DNA of 6,034 bases from JAVBMO01 sp031552355 (GTDB taxonomy: Bacteria > Bacteroidota > Bacteroidia > Bacteroidales > P3). Below the pieces are notes generated by a model. That model had not been told where the DNA came from and made no database searches. It was given only the letters and a program-made list of their open reading frames with translations. The stretch covers positions 1 through 6,034 of the forward strand of contig JAVBMO010000112.1 of NCBI GenBank assembly GCA_031552355.1. Reading direction: 5' to 3'. The position numbers were made by a program, and so were the translations under genes. This document shows, piece after piece, positions 1-6,034 of this stretch (within the stretch, counting starts at the first letter, position 1; every line of letters starts with the position of its first letter).

Positions 1-1491
1 TTAACCATTGGTTGGTTTTGGATTTTAGGAATGATGAATATTTTCGACATTCGTTTCAATATCGTAAATATTATTCTTGCCACACTTATTTTCGGACAAG
101 GCGACGATTATACGATTTTTATTACCGAAGGGCTGATGTACGAATATACTTATAAACGAAAACTGCTGGCTTCGTACAAAAACAGCATCATTCTTTCGGC
201 ATTAATTATGTTTATTGGTATTGGTTCGCTGATTATTGCCAAACATCCGGCTTTACATTCGTTAGCTGAAGTTACCATTATTGGCATGGGGTCGGTGGTG
301 TTGATGACATTCCTTTTTCCACCACTTATTTTCAAATGGCTGACTCTGAAAAAAGGTGAAAAGCGATTGATGCCCATCACGTTGAAAAATATGGCTTCAG
401 CCGTATATGCCTTTGCTGTATTCCTTTTGGGCGCAATTATTCTTACCACTTGCGGATTTTTCCTGTTTACGTTTGGTAAAAAAACGGATAAGAAAAAATT
501 GAAATACCACAAGATGTTGCAATGGACCGCTAAGTTTGTACTTTTCCGTATTCCGAATGTAAAAACGATTTACAACAACCTATCAGGCGAAACATTCGAC
601 AAACCGGGCGTAATTATTTGTAATCATCAATCGCATATAGATTTAATGTGTATCATGATGCTTGCGCCAAAACTTATCATCTTGACCAATGATTGGGTTT
701 GGAATTCGCCGTTTTACGGACGTTTAATCAAATATGCCGATTTTTATCCGGTGTCGAATGGTGTGGAAAATGCGATGGATAAATTGCAAGCCATTGTTGA
801 AAAGGGGTATTCTGTTATGGTATTTCCTGAAGGTACACGTTCCGAAGATTGTTCCATTCTGCGTTTTCACCGTGGGGCATTCTATTTAGCAGAACAGTTG
901 AAGGTCGATATTATCCCTGTGATGATTCATGGCGTAGGGCATCTTTTGCCGAAAAAAGAATTTATGCTTCGCAAAGGTGAAATACATATTCAAGTGATGC
1001 CTCGAATGGCATATGATGCGTTTGGCGAAACCTATGCCGAACGTGGTAAAAACACACGGAAATATTATGCCGAAGAATACGCAAAACTTTCGGCAACAAT
1101 TGAAACTGCGGATTACTACAGCGATTTGGTAAAACATAATTATATTTACAAAGGTCCGAGCGTGGAAAGAGCCGTACGTGCCAATTTGAAAAAACAGGGC
1201 AATTATCGTGAAATAATCAGTCAATTAAGTGATTATAAAAACGTTTTAGTTGTAAATTCCGGTTATGGTGAATTCTCATTGTTACTTTCAATGGTTCATA
1301 AAACCATGAAAATTACAGCTTTTGAAAACGATAGAGACAAATTGGATTTAGCAGCCAATTGTGCTTGGGTTAAGGAAAACTTGCATTATGTTTCCGAAAT
1401 AACAAATGATGAAAATTTTGATGCAGTGGTTTTAATAAACCCAACAGATGAACAAAAATTAAAATGGGAAAAAACATTTATAATTGAGTAA
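1..1491 (+). CDS. MMPL-family exporter / PlsC-type acyltransferase / methyltransferase-like fusion, 5'-truncated by the window edge
   Basis: The frame is open from base 1, so the ATGs near base 31 are internal; 496 residues are visible, numbered here from the first codon of the window. Residues 1-157 are the end of an MMPL/RND-type transporter: hydrophobic segments near 19-32, 61-80, 88-112 and 131-157, with the acidic motif GQGDDYTIF at 32-40 that resembles the proton-relay helix of this family. Residues about 170-340 are a PlsC/LPLAT acyltransferase: NHQSHID at 208-214 supplies the catalytic His209 and Asp214 (HX4D), FPEGTR at 275-280 is the glycerophosphate-binding block, and IIPVMIHG at 304-311 is the last block. 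Residues about 385-496 look like a short class I SAM methyltransferase fold (VLVVNSGYGEFS at 415-426, acidic Glu442 after strand 2, FDAVVLINP at 473-481), with a weak glycine motif. Known of the family: MMPL proteins export lipids or pigments and PlsC domains transfer acyl chains to a glycerol or related hydroxyl. Inferred: transport and acylation of a polyene-type lipid. The lipid substrate is not readable. Confidence 0.93.
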   Translation, partial: LTIGWFWILGMMNIFDIRFNIVNIILATLIFGQGDDYTIFITEGLMYEYTYKRKLLASYKNSIILSALIMFIGIGSLIIAKHPALHSLAEVTIIGMGSVVLMTFLFPPLIFKWLTLKKGEKRLMPITLKNMASAVYAFAVFLLGAIILTTCGFFLFTFGKKTDKKKLKYHKMLQWTAKFVLFRIPNVKTIYNNLSGETFDKPGVIICNHQSHIDLMCIMMLAPKLIILTNDWVWNSPFYGRLIKYADFYPVSNGVENAMDKLQAIVEKGYSVMVFPEGTRSEDCSILRFHRGAFYLAEQLKVDIIPVMIHGVGHLLPKKEFMLRKGEIHIQVMPRMAYDAFGETYAERGKNTRKYYAEEYAKLSATIETADYYSDLVKHNYIYKGPSVERAVRANLKKQGNYREIISQLSDYKNVLVVNSGYGEFSLLLSMVHKTMKITAFENDRDKLDLAANCAWVKENLHYVSEITNDENFDAVVLINPTDEQKLKWEKTFIIE

Positions 1492-1493
1492 TG

Positions 1494-1561
1494 AACCACA
1501 AAGGCGCACAAAGAAAAAACTTAGTGATACTTTGTGAAAGCCATTGGTGTTACTTTGTGGT
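1494..1561. repeat. Intergenic CTTTGTG/CACAAAG repeat with inverted arms (copy A)
   Basis: The gap between the fusion gene and the first oxidoreductase is mostly one repeat. ACCACAAAG at 1495-1503 is the exact reverse complement of CTTTGTGGT at 1553-1561. Inside it, CACAAAG at 1507-1513 pairs exactly with CTTTGTG at 1530-1536. The right part, 1520-1561, matches 3118-3159 at 34 of 42 positions by hand alignment. Repeats of this CTTTGTG type are, from memory, scattered between genes in many Bacteroidota genomes. As RNA it could fold into a hairpin in the transcript between the two genes; no function is shown. A TTG-initiated extension of the downstream frame (from 1544) runs through it but is better read as repeat than as coding. 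Confidence 0.65.
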
Positions 1562-1594
1562 CTGATAACAAAAGAATTGTGGGAAAAACAAAAA

Positions 1595-3109
1595 ATGCAA
1601 CAGAAATACGACATAGTAATCATTGGTAGCGGGCTTGGCGGATTGACCTGCGGTTATATTTTATCCAAAAATGGATATAAAGTGGCTGTATTAGAGCAAA
1701 ATTCCCAGTTAGGCGGATGTCTGCAAACTTTTACCCGAAAGGGCGTAAAGTTTGAGACAGGTATGCACTATATCGGCAGTATGCAGGAAGGGCAAGCGCT
1801 TAATAGATATTTTAAATACTTATCACTTTTCCCTAATGTTAAAGTTTCCCAACTCGATCCCGCAGGATTTGATGTTATTTCACTGAATGGCGAACAATAT
1901 GCCTATGCTTCCGGTTACGAAAACTTTATTGAGACATTAGCAAAAAAATTCCCATCTGAACACCAAAATATTAAACGCTATGTCGACGGAATTGTGGATG
2001 TCGCTTATAGTTCACCTTTCTATTCGCTTAAAAATTTTGACGAAAATCGCACTCAAATTGCTTTGAAAGTCGCGAATCACGAAACCACAAGCATTAATGA
2101 ATATATAGCATCCATTACATCCAATGAAGAACTTCAAAATGTGCTGGTGGGTACATTACCGCTATATGCCGGTTTGAAAAATAAAACCCCATTATATATT
2201 CATTCTTTAATCAACGAATCCAATATTACCGGTGCCTACCGCATTATGGGCGGCAGCGATCAGATTGCAACTTCGCTCGTGGAATCCATTCGCTCGTTTG
2301 GCGGTGATGTATTTCCTTCAAATAAAGTAGTCAAAATCAATTGCGACAATACCAAGGCAGTAAGTGTTACACTTGAAAACGGCGAACAAATTGAAGCCAA
2401 TTATATTGTTTCCAATGCTCATCCTGAAACCACTATCAATATGGTTGATTCAAACCTTATTCGCCAAGTTTATCGCGATAGAATCAGCCACATTGAACAT
2501 TCTGTTTCTAATTTTACGGTTTATTTACGCTTTAAGGAAAATAAAGTTCCTTATATGAATCATAACTATTATTACTATAAAGGCAAGGATGTTTGGGGTG
2601 GCGAAAATTATACTTCTCAGGAATGGCCTAAGAGTTTCCTTTATGTGCATCTTTGCCCCAAGGAACCATCGGAATATGCGCAGGCAGCAGAGTTAATTGT
2701 TTATATGCGTTTTGATGAAACATTGAAATGGTTGGGAACTAAAATAGGCAGGCGTGGTGAAGAATATGAAGCATTTAAACGGCAAAAAGCCGAAAAATTA
2801 TTGTCTTTGCTGGAAAAAGAATTTCCGGGAACATTGACAAATGTGGAATCTTACTATACCTCTTCGCCGCTTACTTATTTGGATTATACCGGTACAAAAG
2901 AGGGTTCCATGTATGGAATGCTGCGAGATAAAAACGACCCCGTAAGTTCGCGGGTGTCGCACAGAACCAAAATTCCAAACCTGCTTATGACAGGGCAAAA
3001 TATTAATGCACATGGAATTATGGGCGTAATTATAGGCGCCATTATTACTTGTTCGGACTTATTAGGAAGAGATTTTTTGTTCAACCAAATTTTAGATAAC
3101 TCAAAATAA
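1595..3109 (+). CDS. FAD-dependent oxidoreductase, phytoene desaturase / retinol saturase-like (first of tandem pair)
   Basis: A 504-residue protein. I start it at ATG 1595 because the protein then opens MQQKYDIVIIGSG, placing the FAD-binding strand at the very N-terminus as usual; a longer frame from TTG 1544 would add 17 residues read from an intergenic repeat. The Rossmann dinucleotide motif is GSGLGG at 11-16, with the ribose-binding acidic residue Glu34 ending the second strand and a GG pair at 40-41. GMHYIG at 56-61 resembles the matching segment of retinol saturase and carotenoid isomerase. TGQNINAHGIMG at 466-477 is the C-terminal FAD-contact motif of the CrtI group. The length, about 500, is normal for the family. 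These enzymes desaturate, saturate or isomerise conjugated polyene chains, usually at the membrane surface. The likely substrate here is a polyene or isoprenoid lipid handled with the neighbouring exporter/acyltransferase, which is inference. It lies 103 bases after that gene, in the same direction, with no promoter seen between. It is paralogous to the next gene. Confidence 0.9.
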   Translation: MQQKYDIVIIGSGLGGLTCGYILSKNGYKVAVLEQNSQLGGCLQTFTRKGVKFETGMHYIGSMQEGQALNRYFKYLSLFPNVKVSQLDPAGFDVISLNGEQYAYASGYENFIETLAKKFPSEHQNIKRYVDGIVDVAYSSPFYSLKNFDENRTQIALKVANHETTSINEYIASITSNEELQNVLVGTLPLYAGLKNKTPLYIHSLINESNITGAYRIMGGSDQIATSLVESIRSFGGDVFPSNKVVKINCDNTKAVSVTLENGEQIEANYIVSNAHPETTINMVDSNLIRQVYRDRISHIEHSVSNFTVYLRFKENKVPYMNHNYYYYKGKDVWGGENYTSQEWPKSFLYVHLCPKEPSEYAQAAELIVYMRFDETLKWLGTKIGRRGEEYEAFKRQKAEKLLSLLEKEFPGTLTNVESYYTSSPLTYLDYTGTKEGSMYGMLRDKNDPVSSRVSHRTKIPNLLMTGQNINAHGIMGVIIGAIITCSDLLGRDFLFNQILDNSK

Positions 3110-3117
3110 AAAAAATA

Positions 3118-3159
3118 CCTAGTGATACATGATGAAAACCCTTTGTGTTACTTCGTGGT
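3118..3159. repeat. Half-copy of the CTTTGTG repeat (copy B)
   Basis: In the 62-base gap between the two oxidoreductases, 42 bases align without gaps to 1520-1561 with 8 mismatches. The left ACCACAAAG arm of copy A is missing, so the long inverted pairing is lost. It ends 12 bases before the ATG of the second oxidoreductase, against 33 bases for copy A before the first. The leaders that follow are also alike (GTGGTAAAAAACAAATAATG here, GTGGGAAAAACAAAAAATG before the first gene), although A-rich sequence aligns easily. Confidence 0.6.
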
Positions 3160-3171
3160 AAAAAACAAATA

Positions 3172-4671
3172 ATGAAAGAATCAGTACTTATTATAGGTGG
3201 CGGCATTGGCGGATTGGTTTCCGGCGCTATTTTGGCGAAGGAAGGTTATGCTGTGCGTGTTATCGAAAAGCATACGGTTATAGGTGGCGGATTGCATACA
3301 TTTAAGCGTTATGGTGTTGAATTTGAAACAGGAATGCATGTTATTAGCGGATTTGAAGAAACCGGTGCATTACGCAAACTATTCACTTATTTGGGTATTT
3401 TCGACAAACTGCATATTAAGCCGGCAGATACTGACGGTTTTGAACATCTGCATATAGAAAGCGATGGAATGACTTACAAATTGGCTTCTGGACGGCAGAA
3501 TTTTATAGATACTTTAAGCAGCTATTTCCCTGAAGAAAAGGAAAATATACAACATTATATTGATAGAGTATATACATTATGTGATAATATTCCCCTTTTT
3601 AATTTGAAACCTGCAACCAATAAAGGGTATCTGCAAATTGATGCAATGTCGATAAGTGTGGGTGAATTTATCGAATCTTACATAAAAGATCCAAAATTGC
3701 AATCGATTTTAGCTTGGAACAATGCACTTTATGGCGGCGAAAAGTATAGGACTCCTGCCTACATTGGCGCCATGATAACCAAATTCTATATTGAAGGTGC
3801 AAGCCGATTTGTTGGAGGAAGCCAGCAATTAGCCGATGCTTTGGCCGATGTTATTTCCCAAGATGGCGGCGAAGTAATCAAAGGAAATGGCGTGAAATTT
3901 ATTGATATTCAGGATAAAAAAATTCAAAAAGTAATAACCGAAAATGGACAGGAATTTACGGCAGACTGGTACATATCAGCTATCCATACTTCTACTATGT
4001 TTAAATTGATGGATACTTCAAAAATCCAAAAATCATACTACACTCGAATTGACAATATTCCGAATTCGTACTCATCGTTCACGATGTATATTGTATTTAA
4101 ACCCAATACCTTTCCATTTCTGAACCACACGAACTATACTATTCCCGATTATAGTACCACATGGAATCATGATACCTATAACGAGGAAAACTGGCCGCAA
4201 GGCGTCATGTATATTACGCCACCGGATACCGATAGCGATAAATATGCCCAAAAGATGATTGTAAATGCCATTATGCGATATGATACCGTGAAAAAATGGG
4301 AAAATACTTCGGTTGAAAAACGTGGCGAAGATTATAATGCTTTTAAAAAGCAATGCGAAGAAAGACTCTTGGCTATTTTAGAAAAAAAATATCCCGAATT
4401 TCGGTCAAAAATAGATAAAGTTTTTAGTGCTACACCACTAACCATCCGCGATTATTATGGGGCAAAAGATGGCGCTATCTACGGCACATTGCAGGATTGT
4501 AACAACATGGCTGCTACCCATATAGCAATAAGAACCAAACTTGAAAATTTATTGCTTACCGGACAAAATATTAATTTGCACGGAATATTAGGCGTACCTT
4601 TAACAGCCATTTCAACCTGTGGCGAGTTAATTGGTTTCGAGAAATTATTAAATAAGATTAATGAAAATTAA
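3172..4671 (+). CDS. FAD-dependent oxidoreductase, phytoene desaturase / retinol saturase-like (second of tandem pair)
   Basis: A 499-residue protein. ATG 3172 is chosen because it gives MKESVLIIGGGIGG with the FAD strand at the N-terminus; an upstream ATG at 3145 lies in the repeat and would add nine poorly supported residues. The dinucleotide motif is GGGIGG at 9-14, Glu32 ends strand 2, a GGG run sits at 38-40, and TGQNINLHGILG at 463-474 is the C-terminal FAD motif. It aligns end to end with the preceding gene: over the 71 residues 418-488 I count 36 identities with its residues 421-491. The segment after the FAD region differs, GMHVISG at 54-60 instead of GMHYIG, so substrate or reaction may differ. 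Known of the family: FAD-dependent desaturation, saturation or isomerisation of conjugated chains. Inferred: the two proteins act in sequence or as a heteromer on the same polyene-like product. It starts 62 bases after its paralogue with no promoter between, so co-transcription is likely. Confidence 0.9.
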   Translation: MKESVLIIGGGIGGLVSGAILAKEGYAVRVIEKHTVIGGGLHTFKRYGVEFETGMHVISGFEETGALRKLFTYLGIFDKLHIKPADTDGFEHLHIESDGMTYKLASGRQNFIDTLSSYFPEEKENIQHYIDRVYTLCDNIPLFNLKPATNKGYLQIDAMSISVGEFIESYIKDPKLQSILAWNNALYGGEKYRTPAYIGAMITKFYIEGASRFVGGSQQLADALADVISQDGGEVIKGNGVKFIDIQDKKIQKVITENGQEFTADWYISAIHTSTMFKLMDTSKIQKSYYTRIDNIPNSYSSFTMYIVFKPNTFPFLNHTNYTIPDYSTTWNHDTYNEENWPQGVMYITPPDTDSDKYAQKMIVNAIMRYDTVKKWENTSVEKRGEDYNAFKKQCEERLLAILEKKYPEFRSKIDKVFSATPLTIRDYYGAKDGAIYGTLQDCNNMAATHIAIRTKLENLLLTGQNINLHGILGVPLTAISTCGELIGFEKLLNKINEN

Positions 4672-4755
4672 TAGTAAAATTTGTCTTTAAAATAAACTTA
4701 GCGCATTTTATTTCATAAATTAATAAAAAAATGAATAATTTTCTGATGCACTTTG

Positions 4756-4763
4756 TATCTTTG
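4756..4763 (+). promoter_or_regulatory. Bacteroidota-type -7 promoter element (TAnnTTTG) before the radical SAM gene
   Basis: TATCTTTG fits the Bacteroidota consensus TAnnTTTG exactly and lies in the AT-rich 133-base gap 4672-4804, 41 bases before the ATG at 4805. Transcription would begin around 4770, leaving a leader of roughly 35 bases. I see no convincing TTG/TTTG -33 element at the usual distance. The site implies that the radical SAM gene can be transcribed apart from the three genes upstream. The rest of the gap holds A/T runs and no strong terminator hairpin. Confidence 0.6.
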
Positions 4764-4804
4764 TGGAATAATATAAAAATGAATAAAAAATAAAATACCC
4801 GATT

Positions 4805-6034
4805 ATGAAATTAAAACTAATTTACCCAAGATGGGAAAAATTACGCGGACAAACGACTTTTAATTTACCGCCTCACGGGCCGGTTGCTTTTGCCGCTGCT
4901 TTACCCGAATATGTCGAAGTGTCTTTTACCGATGAAAATGTGGAAGCCATTAATTTTGAAGATGATTGCGATTTAGTAGCTATTTCCATGATGCTCAGCA
5001 CCCAAGTGAAGCGAGGCTGGGAAATTGCCGACGAATTTCGGAAATCTGGTAAAAAAGTCATTTTTGGTGGTATTTCAACCATGCTTCATGCCGAAGAAAC
5101 TGTAGAACATGCCGATGCCATATTTTTAGGCGAAGCCGAAGGTCGTATGGAAGATGTGCTCAACGATTTTCGCAACAATAAGCTGAAAAAGGTTTACAAT
5201 TTTATGGGAAATCATCCACCTATCGAATCGGTAGGTCCTGCCCGTCGCGATTTGTACAAACGCGAGTTATACAACCACAAAGGCGTACAAATGGTTGATT
5301 TGTTTCATGCTTCGCGTGGTTGCCGTTTCAGTTGTTATCCTTGCGCTGTTTCCTATTTGGGTGGACGTGTTTTCCGCCCTCGCCCCATGGATAAAGTGAT
5401 TGAGGAATTGGCCACTATCGAAAACAATCGTATGTTTGTTGTCGATAATTCGTTGGCGCAAAATAAAGAATGGGAAATTGAACTTTTCAAGGAAATGATT
5501 CCTTTTAAAAAGAAATGGATTAGCCACACTATTGAAGACGACCCGAAGATTCTTGACCTTGCCGCACAAGCCGGCGCTTGGTATGTTTATCAAGCGGTTT
5601 ATGATACTTCCGACTATATCAAAGAACGCGTAAAACGTTACCACGATTATGGTATTGGTGTCGAAGGAACTATTTTGTTGGGACTTGACAATCAATCGGA
5701 AGACGAAATCAAACGATTGATAGACTTTCTTTTAGAAATAGATTTGGATTTGGCGGAATTTACCGTCATGACACCTTTCCCCCACACCAAAGGCTATGAC
5801 GATTTACTGCGCGAAAACCGTATTTTCGATTTCGATTGGAACCATTACAATGCCGGACAAGTGGTTTTTCAACCCAAACAAATGTCGGCAGATAAACTAC
5901 AGGAATTATACGACTATGCTTGGTCATCGTTTTATGCCGACGAATCGCAGGAATCAAAAATGATGCGTTTGTTTACCAATGTGGTTATGAGAGAAATGGA
6001 AGATGGCACTTACCGTCCTCGTGATAGAAAATTG
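4805..6034 (+). CDS. B12-binding-domain radical SAM protein, 3'-truncated by the window edge
   Basis: The frame opens at ATG 4805 and runs without a stop to the window end, giving 410 residues. Residues 1-130 form a cobalamin-binding-like Rossmann domain: CDLVAISMMLSTQ at 55-67, KKVIFGGIS at 83-91 and ADAIFLGEAEGRMEDVL at 103-119 match the B12 radical SAM pattern. No DxHxxG motif is seen, so base-off histidine ligation is not supported. The radical SAM core follows, with the iron-sulfur motif C173-x3-C177-x2-C180 in SRGCRFSCYPC and then LGGRVFRPRP at 185-194. Later family features are VVDNSLAQN at 212-220, GTILLGLDN at 288-296, and FTVMTPFPHT at 319-328. The last visible part resembles the tail region of this family (VVFQPKQMSADKLQELYDYAW at 353-373), so only a short C-terminus is probably missing. 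Known members methylate unactivated carbons or rearrange lipids, tetrapyrroles and antibiotics; many have no assigned reaction. The start has no Shine-Dalgarno, normal for Bacteroidota. A role in modifying the product of the upstream genes is inference from adjacency. Confidence 0.92.
   Translation, partial: MKLKLIYPRWEKLRGQTTFNLPPHGPVAFAAALPEYVEVSFTDENVEAINFEDDCDLVAISMMLSTQVKRGWEIADEFRKSGKKVIFGGISTMLHAEETVEHADAIFLGEAEGRMEDVLNDFRNNKLKKVYNFMGNHPPIESVGPARRDLYKRELYNHKGVQMVDLFHASRGCRFSCYPCAVSYLGGRVFRPRPMDKVIEELATIENNRMFVVDNSLAQNKEWEIELFKEMIPFKKKWISHTIEDDPKILDLAAQAGAWYVYQAVYDTSDYIKERVKRYHDYGIGVEGTILLGLDNQSEDEIKRLIDFLLEIDLDLAEFTVMTPFPHTKGYDDLLRENRIFDFDWNHYNAGQVVFQPKQMSADKLQELYDYAWSSFYADESQESKMMRLFTNVVMREMEDGTYRPRDRKL

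Noticed and set aside
1546..1557. Promoter-like TTACTTTG within repeat copy A
   Set aside because: It differs from TAnnTTTG at the second base and is part of a repeated element, so it is weak evidence for a start before the first oxidoreductase.
1491..1565. A 24-residue frame starting at the ATG that overlaps the TAA of the fusion gene
   Set aside because: It is made almost wholly of the CTTTGTG repeat and has no recognisable protein feature; the TAATG overlap is probably incidental.
1544..1594. TTG-initiated N-terminal extension of the first oxidoreductase
   Set aside because: The 17 extra residues are read from the repeat, and the family's FAD motif sits naturally next to ATG 1595.
4690..4713. 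AAATAAA / TTTATTT hairpin with a 10-base loop as a terminator after the second oxidoreductase
   Set aside because: The stem is seven A-T pairs with no GC and no following U-run, so pairing is likely by chance in AT-rich DNA.
4779..4793. Four-codon upstream frame (MNKK) in the leader of the radical SAM gene
   Set aside because: Too short and made of A-rich leader sequence; nothing indicates a leader peptide.
5267..5695. 142-residue reverse-strand frame
   Set aside because: It is the shadow of the radical SAM gene, whose motifs cover the same bases in the + frame; the other reverse-strand frames fail for the same reason.

Overview
The window looks like a piece of a Bacteroidota chromosome. 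The DNA is AT-rich, translation starts sit behind A-rich leaders without a Shine-Dalgarno motif, and one intergenic region carries a TAnnTTTG element, the -7 box of the Bacteroidota housekeeping sigma factor. The first protein is a three-part fusion (MMPL transporter, PlsC acyltransferase, methyltransferase-like) that I recall from Bacteroidota aryl-polyene/flexirubin-type clusters. Nothing here fixes a genus.

Layout: all four genes are on the + strand and packed closely. (1) 1-1491 is the C-terminal part of the trifunctional fusion; its start lies before the window. (2) 1595-3109 and (3) 3172-4671 are tandem paralogues of the FAD-dependent phytoene desaturase / retinol saturase superfamily. 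(4) 4805-6034 is a B12-binding-domain radical SAM protein that is still open at the right edge. The gaps are 103, 62 and 133 bases, so no stretch over 300 bases lacks a gene. The first two gaps each contain a copy of a CTTTGTG-rich repeat, the first with an inverted partner arm. The third holds the promoter-like element.

How the genes may work together (inference): genes 1-3 read as one unit for a membrane-bound, lipid-linked, polyunsaturated product. The acyltransferase would build or anchor the lipid, the two oxidoreductases would desaturate, saturate or isomerise a conjugated chain, and the MMPL part would move it across the inner membrane. The radical SAM gene seems to start its own transcript and could modify the same product, but the window does not prove that link. 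No ketosynthase, acyl carrier protein, ammonia lyase or resorcinol synthase is visible, so assignment to an aryl-polyene or flexirubin pathway rests on gene context from memory. I saw no RNA genes, CRISPR arrays, insertion sequences or attachment sites. No wholly new system is evident; the most unusual points are the fusion protein, the diverged tandem oxidoreductases and the repeat placed before each of them.
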